From Mesorhizobium sp. STM 4661 (GTDB lineage Bacteria > Pseudomonadota > Alphaproteobacteria > Rhizobiales > Rhizobiaceae): a stretch of 64,000 nt of DNA. Below the pieces are notes generated by a model, which was not told the origin of the DNA, did no database searches, and saw nothing but the letters and a program-made list of their open reading frames with translations. The stretch spans positions 62,001 through 126,000 of the forward strand of contig NZ_CAAF010000069.1 in assembly GCF_000359125.1 (NCBI RefSeq). The letters are read 5' to 3'. The position numbers were made by a program, and so were the translations under genes. This document shows positions 35,066 through 43,741 of this stretch, in pieces (the stretch's first letter is position 1; each line of letters opens with the position of its first letter).

Positions 35066-35785
35066 TCATGTTATTGAGTTCGGCATGCCGGCCTCAGGGG
35101 TGCTGCCATGGATCGACCGGATCTCGTTTGCGACCAAGTCCTGCAGCCGCCACAGATTGCGGTCGCGAATGCCGAACGCTTCGAGGTGACTGACCGTGTT
35201 GTAGAGATATTCCGCACCCGATCCGACATGCCCGCACGCCCTGGCCAGCACCTGAGCCACACTCTCCAGCGGCTGCCTGAGCGAGGTGCCTCTGCCGGTC
35301 ACGCCGACCCAGAAGCCCAACGCCCGCAGCGACCCTTGAGCAGTGCGCACAGGAAGCCATCTGACCGTGGCGACACTCTCGTGATCATCGATTTCGCGCC
35401 GCAACAGTGTTTCGATCTGGGCCGGCTTTTCGCCTTCGGGCAATCGGTAGATCACGCCATTACACCGCCCGCCCCGCTCCAGCGCCATCATCAGGCCCGG
35501 CTGTGCGACACTGCCGCGCCAGCGCGCAATGTCGAGACAGAAGGAGCGGTGCCAGCCGAAAGCGGTGGCGCGCTGCTGTTCGACGGATTCGAAGGCCGGC
35601 TTCCAGATCAGCGAGCCATAGGCAAACACCCACAGCGAACCTTCGTCGGCCTCGCCCGACAGCCGCAGGGCAAGCGTCCGGAAATCCTCGTCGGTCAGTT
35701 GCGTCCAGCTGCCATCGGGACCGGGATCTGCCTCCTCCCGATGACACAATGCGACAAGCTCCGGCGTGAGCGACATCAAGCGCAT
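35066..35785 (-). CDS. chaC: ChaC-type gamma-glutamylcyclotransferase
   Basis: The 239-residue protein has the substrate-binding VFAYGSLIWKPAFE near residue 52 and HRSFCLDIARWRGS. Further on are the catalytic glutamate region LLRREIDDHESV and the C-terminal SGAEYLYNTVSHLEAFGI of the ChaC family. ChaC enzymes cleave glutathione to 5-oxoproline and Cys-Gly in the cytoplasm. The ATG at 35785 (MRLMSLTP) is used; a longer frame continues upstream but runs antisense through the VOC gene and is not credible. The gene is divergent from the VOC gene. Confidence 0.9.
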   Translation of the reverse strand: MRLMSLTPELVALCHREEADPGPDGSWTQLTDEDFRTLALRLSGEADEGSLWVFAYGSLIWKPAFESVEQQRATAFGWHRSFCLDIARWRGSVAQPGLMMALERGGRCNGVIYRLPEGEKPAQIETLLRREIDDHESVATVRWLPVRTAQGSLRALGFWVGVTGRGTSLRQPLESVAQVLARACGHVGSGAEYLYNTVSHLEAFGIRDRNLWRLQDLVANEIRSIHGSTPEAGMPNSIT

Positions 35786-35977
35786 GGATCGACCCCCGTT
35801 GAAGGTAAACAAAGTCGAAAACCGCGACACGCGCAAGATTGCGAACGAGGGGCACCTTGCCGCCATCGATTTCTGGTCCAGTTGTCGGATTTCCGTCGCC
35901 AAGATCGTCCTAGGATGGATCGAACCGCAATCCACAACTGGAAACCGCCCACGACTGGAAACATAAGGAGCACGACA

Positions 35978-36754
35978 ATGCCGGAGTCCCCCATGCCCTT
36001 CTTCTGGTACGAGCTGATGACCACCGACCTCGACGCCGCCGAGGCCTTCTATACGGCTGTGGTCGGCTGGACAGCCCAGCCCTTCGACGCCGGACCAGGC
36101 ATGCCGCGCTACATCGTCATGAATGTCGGCGAGCGCGGCGTCGCCGGGCTGATGACGCTGCCTGAGGACGCCGCCAAGATGGGCATGCCGCCGGCCTGGC
36201 TCGGCTATATCCACACCAGGGATGTCGACGCCTCGACGCAATCGTTGAAGAAGGCCGGCGGCACGGTTCACCGCGAACCCGACGACATTCCGAGCGTCGG
36301 GCGCTTCGCCGTCGTCGCCGATCCGCAAGGTTCGACCTTCATGTTGATGCAGCCGACCGGCCCCGATCAGCCAACTGTGCCGGCCACCACGCCAGGCCAT
36401 ATTGGCTGGCATGAACTCTATACATCGGACTGGAAGGCAGCGTTCGATTTCTACGCCGGGCAGTTCGGCTGGGAGAAGGGCGATGCGATGGACATGGGGC
36501 CGATGGGCATCTACCAGACCTTTTCCGCCGGCCCCGAATCCGGCGGCGGCATGATGAACAAGCCGGAGCAGATTCCAGTGCCGGTCTGGATGTTCTACTT
36601 CAACGTCCCGGCCATCGATGCGGCCGCCAAGCGCGTCACCGATAATGGCGGCAAGGTTCTGATGGGTCCGATGGAGGTGCCGACCGGCCAATGGATTGTG
36701 CAATGCCAGGACCCGCAAGGCGCGCATTTCGCGTTGCTTGCGCCTGGGCGGTAA
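35978..36754 (+). CDS. VOC-family (glyoxalase/bleomycin-resistance) protein
   Basis: The 258-residue protein consists of two tandem VOC domains (about 5-120 and 130-255). Each begins with FFWYELMTTDLDAAEAFYTAVVGW or WHELYTSDWKAAFDFYAGQFGW (key residues W10/E12 and H, E of the second). Such proteins can be metal-dependent lyases or ligand-binding proteins, and the reaction cannot be named. AAGGAG lies eight bases before the ATG at 35978. It appears monocistronic. Confidence 0.88.
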   Translation: MPESPMPFFWYELMTTDLDAAEAFYTAVVGWTAQPFDAGPGMPRYIVMNVGERGVAGLMTLPEDAAKMGMPPAWLGYIHTRDVDASTQSLKKAGGTVHREPDDIPSVGRFAVVADPQGSTFMLMQPTGPDQPTVPATTPGHIGWHELYTSDWKAAFDFYAGQFGWEKGDAMDMGPMGIYQTFSAGPESGGGMMNKPEQIPVPVWMFYFNVPAIDAAAKRVTDNGGKVLMGPMEVPTGQWIVQCQDPQGAHFALLAPGR

Positions 36755-36857
36755 CTGGCGGGCATCGCGTTAAGGCGCAAAGTTTGCGATCCTTCGCGCC
36801 CCTCTGTCCTACCGGACAGAGGGGGCGCTGTCACTCCGACCTCACGCTCCTTGAGAG

Positions 36858-37346
36858 TCATTCCGGCGCCAGCACAGCAATCTTGAGGGTCTCTTTCTTG
36901 GCGCCGCTGAGCTGGATGGTCGCCGGGCCGGCGGCCAGCTTGAAGCGCACGCTCTTGCGGATCCCCGGACAGGTCTTCATACCGCTGAAAGCCGCCAACT
37001 TTACGGCTTTGCCGTCCTGAACGACATCGATCCAGGCCTCATCGGACAGGCTGATCTGGAGCTCTCCCTCCAGGGGCACGGCCACGCTTGCCGTCGCGCC
37101 GAATGTACCGGCTGCCGGCGCGCGTTCCGGCGGAACGGTGAAGCTGATCGTGTCGACCGGCGCCAACGCCACATCCGCAGCCTCGCCGACCGAAAGGTCA
37201 GTGCCGGACTGCGCGACGGGCGCCGCCGCAAACAGGGCCTCCTCGCGCGTCACCGGCCATTTGAAAGCAGCACAGCCGGCGTCGTCGGCCATGGTGACGC
37301 TGGTGCCTGCGAGGATGGCGAATAGGCTAACGACGACTTTTCTCAT
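36858..37346 (-). CDS. Secreted protein of unknown function
   Basis: The 162-residue protein has a signal peptide (MRKVVVSLFA ... TSVTMA). The mature part of about 137 residues begins DDAGCAAFKWPVTREEALF and contains the segments ISFTVPPERAPAAGTFGA and a C-terminal beta-rich domain ending LKIAVLAPE. Two cysteines (AGC, KTC) may pair. I recognise no domain. A longer start at 37364 (MWVPFAMRK) is possible, but the internal ATG gives a cleaner signal sequence. Confidence 0.65.
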   Translation of the reverse strand: MRKVVVSLFAILAGTSVTMADDAGCAAFKWPVTREEALFAAAPVAQSGTDLSVGEAADVALAPVDTISFTVPPERAPAAGTFGATASVAVPLEGELQISLSDEAWIDVVQDGKAVKLAAFSGMKTCPGIRKSVRFKLAAGPATIQLSGAKKETLKIAVLAPE

Positions 37347-37532
37347 GGCAAACGGAACCCACATGGTTTGGAGTGTCTGGATATCAATACAACCATAGCG
37401 ATTTTTATACAACCCTAGCGAGAAAAATATTAAAGAACGAGGAGCATTTCCAATCACCGATTGTTGATGGCAGGCCATGCGAAGTGAATGGTCCCTTGCC
37501 GGGCGATAATCTATGGCCGGTTCGGGGGTAAA

Positions 37533-37937
37533 ATGGAGTTTTGGATGAAGCTTTTTTACGGTCTTGCCAGATATCAGCCGCAGGCTCTGGCCGCATTACG
37601 CATCATGACGGCGCTGCAATTCATCGAACATGGCACGCAAAAACTGTTCAATTTTCCCGTCAGCGACCATGCCGGTGCCCTGAGCGGGCTGACGCTGACC
37701 GCGGGCATCCTCGAATTCGCCGGCGGCATTCTCCTGGCGCTTGGGCTCTTCACCAGGCCGGTGGCCTTCCTCCTGGCCGGCGAGATGGCGATCGCCTATT
37801 TCATGGCGCACATGCCGCGCGACTTCTTCCCCATCAACAATGGCGGCGATTTGGCAATCTCGTTCTGCTTCATCTTCCTCTATCTGGCGGTTGCCGGTCC
37901 CGGCGCCCTCGCCCTGGACAACCGCCGCAACGCTTGA
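37533..37937 (+). CDS. DoxX-family membrane protein
   Basis: The 134-residue four-helix protein has the DoxX signature ALRIMTALQFIEHGTQKLF near residue 25. It continues with GILEFAGGILLALGLFTRP and AYFMAHMPRDFFPINNGGDL, in the YqjF/DoxX subgroup. The ATG at 37533 follows GGGGG; a second ATG four codons later has its own GGAG. It differs from the DoxX protein at 30.4 kb and stands alone, so its partner system is unclear. Confidence 0.85.
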   Translation: MEFWMKLFYGLARYQPQALAALRIMTALQFIEHGTQKLFNFPVSDHAGALSGLTLTAGILEFAGGILLALGLFTRPVAFLLAGEMAIAYFMAHMPRDFFPINNGGDLAISFCFIFLYLAVAGPGALALDNRRNA

Positions 37938-37959
37938 GGCGTCAACAGGCAACGCACCT

Positions 37960-40401
37960 TCATCCGCGCATCCGCTCGAAATTGGCGTCGAACAGCGGCG
38001 TGGCCTGCATGCGCGCGGCATGACGTTTTCCCAGGAGCTCGATCTCGAAACCGTCGGTCTCCTCGGCGATCTCCTTCGGCACATAGCCCATGGCGACGGA
38101 TTTCTTCGAATGATGCGCATAGCCGCCTGACGTGACCCAGCCGCGCACGGCGCCGTCATGCCAGATCGGCTCGTCACCGATGACATCGGCATCAGCGGCA
38201 TCGACGACAAAGGCGCGCAGCCTGAGCTTGCCGCCCTGCTTGCGCTCGGCAAGCGCGCCGGCCTTGCCGATGAAGTCGGCGTCCTTGCCATAGGCGACGA
38301 AACGGTCGAGCCCAGCCTCCAGCGGCCCGTAGATCGGACGGTATTCGCGCGCCCAGGAGCCGTAGTTCTTTTCCAGCCGCAACGCGTTGAGCGCGCGCGA
38401 GCCGAACAGGCCGATCGAAAATTCCTCGCCGGCCGCCATCAGGGCCTGGAACGCGGCGCGCTGATATTCCGCCGCCACCCACATCTCGTAACCGAGATCG
38501 CCGGTGTAGCTGACGCGCCCGACCAGGCACGGCGCCATGCCGATATCCATCCTGGCGATGGCCATGAATGGAAACGCCGCATTGGAGACATCCGCCCGCG
38601 TGACCTTTGCCAGGAGTTCCCGGGCTTTCGGTCCAGCGATCGACAGCCCTGTCAGTTTCGGCCCGAGCGCCTCGATACGGACCGAGCCGTCGTCGGGCAG
38701 ATGCGCCTCGAACCAGCGCATATGGTATTGCTCGGCGACGCCGGAGCCGGCGAGGAACCAGCCTTCTCCGTTGGAATTGAGGCCGCCGAGATTGGCGAGC
38801 GTGAAGTCGCCGATGAGCCTGCCATCGTCCTTCAGCATCGGCGCCAGCGTCATGCGGCCCGGCTTCGGCAATTTGCAGGCAAGCAGACGGTCGAGCCATG
38901 CGGCGGCCCCCTCGCCCGTCACCTTGTATTTGGCGAAGCTCGAAATCTCCGCCAGGCCGACGCCTGAGCGAACCGTCTTCACTTCCCTTGCGACATGCGT
39001 GAAATCGCTCGAGCGCCGCCACGAGAACTCGTCCCTGACGCCCTCCGGCGCGTACCACAGCGGCACTTCCAGCCCATAGGCCACGCCCCACTGCGCGCCC
39101 TTGGCCGACAACAAATCGTAGACCGGCGTCGTCTTGAGCGGCCGCCCGGCAGGCAGCTCCTCGTTGGGGAAGCGGATCGAAAACCGCCGCGAATAATTCT
39201 CGCGCACCTTGGCGTTGGTATAGGCCATCGTCGCCCAGTCGCCATAGCGCGAGACGTCCATGGCCCAGATGTCGGCGCCGGGATCGCCCTCGATCATCCA
39301 GTTCGACAAAGCGAGACCAACGCCGCCGCCTTGCGAAAAGCCGGCCATGACGCCGCACGCGACCCAGAAGCCCGGCAGGCCGCGCACCGGCCCGACCAGC
39401 GGATTGCCGTCGGGCGCGAAGGTGAAGGGTCCGTTGATGATCTGCTTGATGCCGGTGTTCTGGAAAGCCGGGAAGTGCCGGAAGCCGACTTCCAGCGACG
39501 GCGCGATGCGGTCGATATCCGGCTCCAGCAATTCATGGCCGAAATTCCATGGCGTCTGGAACTCGGACCATGGCTTGTTGGCCTTCTCGTAGGTGCCCAT
39601 CAGCATGCCGCCGCGCTCCTGGCGCAAATAGAGCTCACCGTCGAAATCGACCGCGTGGATGATCTCCGTGCCGGTCTTTTGGTTCCAGGCGGCGACCTCC
39701 GGCATATCCTCGGTGATCAGGTACATGTGCTCCATGGCCAGCACCGGCAGTTCCAGCCCGACCATGCGGCCGACCTCGCGCGCCCACAGGCCGCCGGCGT
39801 TGACGACATGCTCGGCCACCACCTCGCCCTTGTTGGTGATGACGCGCCACAACCCGTCGGCGCGCCGCACGATGTCCTCGACCTTGGTGAAACGCTCGAC
39901 CTCAGCACCGAGCTTGCGTGCGGCCTTGGCATAGGCATGGGTGACGCCCGATGGATCGAGATGGCCGTCCTCCTTGTTGCGCACCGCGCCGACGAACTGC
40001 TTGGGGTCGATGAGCGGCATCAATTCGGCCGCCTCATCAGGCGAAATTTCCTCGAGGTCGATGCCGAGATAGCGGCCCTTGGCGACGACGCCGCGCAGCC
40101 AGTCGAGCCGTGCTTCGGTCGCGGCCAAAAGCACGCCGCCGGTCAGATGCACGCCGGTCGCCTGGCCGGACAGTTCCTCGATCTCCTTGTAGAGCGAGAT
40201 CGTGTATTTCTGCAGCTTGGCGACGTTGGGATCGCCATTGATCGTATGCATGCCACCGGCGGCGTGCCAGGTCGATCCGGAAGTCAGCTCATCGCGCTCC
40301 AATAGAACGACATCGGTCCAGCCATGGCGGGCGAGATGGAACAGCACGGAGCATCCGACGACACCGCCACCAATGACCACGACCTTTGCATGCGATTTCA
40401 T
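37960..40401 (-). CDS. Dimethylglycine/sarcosine dehydrogenase-type flavoprotein with GcvT domain
   Basis: The 813-residue protein combines an N-terminal FAD-dependent amine oxidase and a C-terminal folate-binding aminomethyltransferase half. The first half has the dinucleotide motif VVIGGGVVGCSVLFHLARHG at residues 8-27 and the covalent-flavin type GSTWHAAGG near residue 42. The second half runs from about 430 to 805, with SSFAKYKV and the GDLGYEMW, LRLEKNYGSW and GYAHHSKKSVAMGY motifs. It should demethylate dimethylglycine or sarcosine, transferring the one-carbon unit to tetrahydrofolate. The neighbouring MttB-family gene on the same strand suggests a stepwise betaine-to-glycine route. Confidence 0.9.
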   Translation of the reverse strand: MKSHAKVVVIGGGVVGCSVLFHLARHGWTDVVLLERDELTSGSTWHAAGGMHTINGDPNVAKLQKYTISLYKEIEELSGQATGVHLTGGVLLAATEARLDWLRGVVAKGRYLGIDLEEISPDEAAELMPLIDPKQFVGAVRNKEDGHLDPSGVTHAYAKAARKLGAEVERFTKVEDIVRRADGLWRVITNKGEVVAEHVVNAGGLWAREVGRMVGLELPVLAMEHMYLITEDMPEVAAWNQKTGTEIIHAVDFDGELYLRQERGGMLMGTYEKANKPWSEFQTPWNFGHELLEPDIDRIAPSLEVGFRHFPAFQNTGIKQIINGPFTFAPDGNPLVGPVRGLPGFWVACGVMAGFSQGGGVGLALSNWMIEGDPGADIWAMDVSRYGDWATMAYTNAKVRENYSRRFSIRFPNEELPAGRPLKTTPVYDLLSAKGAQWGVAYGLEVPLWYAPEGVRDEFSWRRSSDFTHVAREVKTVRSGVGLAEISSFAKYKVTGEGAAAWLDRLLACKLPKPGRMTLAPMLKDDGRLIGDFTLANLGGLNSNGEGWFLAGSGVAEQYHMRWFEAHLPDDGSVRIEALGPKLTGLSIAGPKARELLAKVTRADVSNAAFPFMAIARMDIGMAPCLVGRVSYTGDLGYEMWVAAEYQRAAFQALMAAGEEFSIGLFGSRALNALRLEKNYGSWAREYRPIYGPLEAGLDRFVAYGKDADFIGKAGALAERKQGGKLRLRAFVVDAADADVIGDEPIWHDGAVRGWVTSGGYAHHSKKSVAMGYVPKEIAEETDGFEIELLGKRHAARMQATPLFDANFERMRG

Positions 40402-40474
40402 GGGTTTTTCTCGTTATTTCAGTGAGTTGGATGGTTGAGTGGATTCAAGATGGGAGGAATTGGCAAGAGCAGCA

Positions 40475-42013
40475 TCACGGCTCGCCCTGCCCGATCGCTT
40501 CCTTGCGCTCGGCAACATACGCTTCCAGGGCTTCGCGCACGGCAATATCCGTCACCGGCTCGACATAGTCTTCCAGCGCCTTCTTCCACAGTCGCGTCGC
40601 GCGCGCCGTGGCGTCGAGCCCGCCGGCCTCCTGCCAGGCTTCGTAGTTCTGCCAGTTGGACAGCATCGGCTGGTAGAAGGCGGTGGCGTAACGCTCCAGC
40701 GTGTGCGGCTCGCCGAAGAAATGGCCGCCGGTCGGCACCGCCCCCAGCGCCTCGACGGCAAGCTCGGCCTCATTGACCTCGATCGGGCGCAGGAACTCCA
40801 TCATGTGCTGGATCATCTCGACATCGATGATGAACTTCTCGAACGACGCGGTCAGCCCACCCTCCTGCCAGCCGGCGGCGTGATAGACGAGATTGCCGTG
40901 GCCGAGCACTGCCCCCCACAACGCCATCAGCGTTTCATAGGCGCCTTGCGCGTCGGCGGCGTTGGAGGCCGAGCCCGGCGTCGTCCGGTAGGGCAGATTG
41001 TAGCGCCGCGCCAATTGCCCCGAGGCGATGTTGGCCTTAGTGTTTTCGGGCGTGCCGAAGGCCGGCGCACCCGACTTCATGTCGACATTGGAGGTGAAGG
41101 CGCCATACATGACCGGCGCGCCGGGACGCACGAGCTGCGTCAGCACCACGCCGAACAGCGCCTCGGCATTCTGCTGTGCCAAAGCGCCGGCAAGTGTCAC
41201 CGGGCTCATCGCCCCCATCAGCGTGAATGGCGTCACCGCCACCGACTGGCCGAATTCGGCCATGGTCATCAATCCCTCGGCCATCATCTCGTCGAAGCGG
41301 CGCGGCGAGTTGACCGAAATGATGGTGGTAATGCCGGGATCGTCGCGCATCTGGTCCAGCGTCAGCCCGCGCGAGATCGCTATCATCTCGATGCCGTCAA
41401 GCGCCCTGCCCCGGCCGATGGCCGAGACGTGAAAGCTTTTGTCGGTCAGCATCAGATTGGCAAAATATGTATCGAGATGGCGCGAATTGGCCGGCAGTTC
41501 GACAGGTGCGCAGACCTGGTTGCCGAGCATGTGGATGCAGTTGAAATGCTGCGCCAGCCGGACGAGATCTGAATAGTCGCGCAAGTTTCCGGCACGGCGG
41601 CCGCGCTCCATGTCGTGCACATTGGGCGGCCCGGCAACCAAAGTGAAATTGATCGTGTTGCCGCCGAGATGGACGGTGTGGGCGGGATTGCGCGGCGTCA
41701 GCGTGTAGTTCGACCGAGTCGTCTTCAGCACTTCCTCGATCATGCCCCGGTCGATGCGGACATTCATCGACGCATGATCGACCTTGGCGCCCCCTTTCTC
41801 GAACAGCGAAAGCGCCCGCGGGCTCATCACCTCGATGCCGAAATTCTCCAGAATGTGCATCGACGCCTGATGGATCGCCTCGATCTGATCGGCCGAAAGC
41901 ATCGCCATTGGCGGATAGGGATTGGTGACGCGGCGCAACGGCAGTTGCGGAATGGCGGCCGGTCCCCTGTTGCTGGTTCGCTCGGCGCCGCGCTTGCGTC
42001 TTGGTTCAGTCAT
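40475..42013 (-). CDS. MttB-family (trimethylamine/betaine methyltransferase-like) protein
   Basis: The 512-residue protein belongs to the MttB superfamily, with the barrel segments QIEAIHQASMHILENFGIEV, MYGAFTSNVDMKSGAPAFG and GSASNAADAQGAYETLMALWG (key residues D-A-Q-G). There is no in-frame UAG, so it is a non-pyrrolysine homologue. Some such homologues demethylate glycine betaine using a corrinoid partner. No corrinoid protein gene is nearby, so the cofactor acceptor must be elsewhere or differ. The start among ATG 42013, 42022 and 42040 is uncertain. Confidence 0.85.
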   Translation of the reverse strand: MTEPRRKRGAERTSNRGPAAIPQLPLRRVTNPYPPMAMLSADQIEAIHQASMHILENFGIEVMSPRALSLFEKGGAKVDHASMNVRIDRGMIEEVLKTTRSNYTLTPRNPAHTVHLGGNTINFTLVAGPPNVHDMERGRRAGNLRDYSDLVRLAQHFNCIHMLGNQVCAPVELPANSRHLDTYFANLMLTDKSFHVSAIGRGRALDGIEMIAISRGLTLDQMRDDPGITTIISVNSPRRFDEMMAEGLMTMAEFGQSVAVTPFTLMGAMSPVTLAGALAQQNAEALFGVVLTQLVRPGAPVMYGAFTSNVDMKSGAPAFGTPENTKANIASGQLARRYNLPYRTTPGSASNAADAQGAYETLMALWGAVLGHGNLVYHAAGWQEGGLTASFEKFIIDVEMIQHMMEFLRPIEVNEAELAVEALGAVPTGGHFFGEPHTLERYATAFYQPMLSNWQNYEAWQEAGGLDATARATRLWKKALEDYVEPVTDIAVREALEAYVAERKEAIGQGEP

Positions 42014-42230
42014 GCGCGGCATCAAAGCGCCGTGGCTCAAACCAGGCTGTCAGAAATCCGCCGTCTGCGGGCGTGATTTTAGCCAAGGCGGCACGCAGGC
42101 AATTTCCGCCCGACAAAAGCGACAGGAAAGGTCGGAATATTCATCCTCGCTCGCCTGGGCCATGGCAGCGGATGAGCGATTAAGAAACGCAGCAAGATTC
42201 CTTTCATGTTTTCGGCCTATTCGTCGTCCA

Positions 42231-42821
42231 ATGCGTAGGTCGAGTTTTAGTAAAATTGTAGCTGTCGCCGTGTTGCTGGCACTGTCGGCCTGCGCCACAC
42301 CGCCAAGCCATATCAACGATGTCTGTGCCGTGTTCGACCAGAATGACGGCTGGTTCGGCAATTGGCAGGCGGCCGCCGAACGGGCCGAGCAGAAATACGG
42401 CATACCGGTCCCCGTGCTGATGGCGACGGTGCGCAAGGAATCCGGCTTCAAGAGCAACGCGAGGCCGCCGCGCACCAAACTGCTTGGTTTCATTCCGTGG
42501 AAACATGTCTCCAGCGCCACCGGCTTCTCGCAGGCGCTGGACGGCACATGGTCGCAATATCAGAGCGAGACCGGCAATTGGGCGGCGCGGCGGACAAAAT
42601 TCGCCGATGCCGTCGATTTCGTCGGCTGGTATCATTCCAAGACCGCCGATACCTTCGGCGTTGCCCGCAACGACACCTACAACCTTTATTTGGCCTACTA
42701 TCTCGGCTGGACAGCCTATGGCCGGGGCAACCGGAGCGATGCCGGCGTCCAGAACTATGCGCGGGCCACTGAAAAGATGGCTCGCGACTACGCTGACCAG
42801 TTAAGGCAGTGCGGCAACTGA
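42231..42821 (+). CDS. Lipoprotein with SLT-type lytic transglycosylase fold
   Basis: The 196-residue protein begins with a lipoprotein signal ending LLALSAC, with the lipidated cysteine near residue 21. The mature part has KYGIPVPVLMATVRKESGFKSNARP, in which the catalytic glutamate follows RK in ATVRKESGF. ATGFSQALDGTWSQYQ and YYLGWTAYGRG complete the lysozyme-like fold. It probably cleaves peptidoglycan at the outer membrane's inner face. ATG 42231 gives the cleanest signal. Confidence 0.85.
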   Translation: MRRSSFSKIVAVAVLLALSACATPPSHINDVCAVFDQNDGWFGNWQAAAERAEQKYGIPVPVLMATVRKESGFKSNARPPRTKLLGFIPWKHVSSATGFSQALDGTWSQYQSETGNWAARRTKFADAVDFVGWYHSKTADTFGVARNDTYNLYLAYYLGWTAYGRGNRSDAGVQNYARATEKMARDYADQLRQCGN

Positions 42822-42912
42822 ATCTGCCGGAGCAGCTTTTTTGCAGCCAGGTGAAATCACTTGGCATTGTTGATCCAATGTTGAACTCGGATCGGGAACA
42901 GATTTCAGCGAT

Positions 42913-43350
42913 TCACTCGGTCGGGATAATGTGAAGAACCGACTTTCCTCCCTTTACCGCCGCCGTAGACAATTTTCGATCGAAGGTTGCCAACTTACCG
43001 TCACGCGTCTTGGCAAGCGCCAGCAGATAACTATCTGTGACTTGCGCCGAGGTCAGGATCTTGCCCGCATCGATGTCGGCGGAGCCAACCAGACTGACGT
43101 CGTCCGGCCAGAACTGATGTCCGGCAAGTGTGTGCAATTTTTCGACGATCTGCGCAACGACTGCGGGCGAACCGGGAGAATTGGGGTATTTGGGATTACC
43201 CACGATCCTGATGACACCATTCTCCGTGATAGGGCTCGTGGCCCATGAGGAATGTCCGGTGTATTCGAACCATCGATGGGCATCGTCATGCGCAACATGA
43301 CCGGGATCGATCAGCGCAATCAAAACATTGACGTCGAGCAGAAAGGTCAC
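42913..43350 (-). CDS. vapC: VapC-family PIN-domain toxin
   Basis: The 145-residue PIN nuclease carries the acidic triad or quartet expected for an active VapC: D6 in FLLDVNVLI, E43 in PITENGV, D106 in QVTDSYLL and D124 in ATFDRKL. Such toxins cut tRNA or rRNA unless bound by VapB. The start is a GTG that overlaps the antitoxin stop (GTGA, 43347-43350). This gives tight coupling and probably a lower toxin than antitoxin yield. Confidence 0.9.
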   Translation of the reverse strand: MTFLLDVNVLIALIDPGHVAHDDAHRWFEYTGHSSWATSPITENGVIRIVGNPKYPNSPGSPAVVAQIVEKLHTLAGHQFWPDDVSLVGSADIDAGKILTSAQVTDSYLLALAKTRDGKLATFDRKLSTAAVKGGKSVLHIIPTE

Positions 43351-43574
43351 GGCAACTCGTCGCGAAGCGTATTGACCGTTTCGAGATCAACCATCGGGCT
43401 GCCGGGCCGGGATGAAAGCAATGGAATGCCGTTGCGCTCACCGCCAGCCTGAGGCCGACGCAGCGAACGGCGGACAAGGTCGGAAATGACCTCGCCAACG
43501 CTGCGATCCTGCTGCTGCGCCATGGCCTTGGCGGCAAGGAGTACATCGTCGTCGATCGCAAGTGTCGTTCTCAC
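43347..43574 (-). CDS. vapB: VapB-type ribbon-helix-helix antitoxin
   Basis: The 75-residue protein has an RHH DNA-binding region TLAIDDDVLLAAKAMAQQQDRSVGEVISDLVRRSL. A flexible C-terminus (SRPGSPMVDLETVNTLRDELP, 21 residues at 55-75) probably occupies the toxin groove. The start codon is GTG at 43574 with a near-perfect AAAGGAGGTG six bases upstream, so it is well expressed. It should repress its own promoter in the 43575-43640 region. Confidence 0.87.
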   Translation of the reverse strand: MRTTLAIDDDVLLAAKAMAQQQDRSVGEVISDLVRRSLRRPQAGGERNGIPLLSSRPGSPMVDLETVNTLRDELP

Positions 43575-43741
43575 AATGCACCTCCTTTCTGCGCATCAGA
43601 CATCACGCATCACATAGGGCTACAAACAGAAATACTCAAGGGGATGTGGCATGCCCTTCCTTGGCACATACGAGATATCGCGGCGCTTCGGAGGCAATGC
43701 GCCAACTGACCGCGCCGAGGATTTAGAGCCCCTGCCGCTCG

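Noticed and set aside
35786..36727. Upstream extension of the ChaC frame
   Set aside because: It would run antisense through the VOC gene, which has a strong ribosome-binding site; ChaC homology begins at 35785.
43651..43741. Possible short plus-strand gene after the VapBC pair
   Set aside because: It has no Shine-Dalgarno sequence of note, overlaps the fused ATPase gene in antisense and resembles no family.
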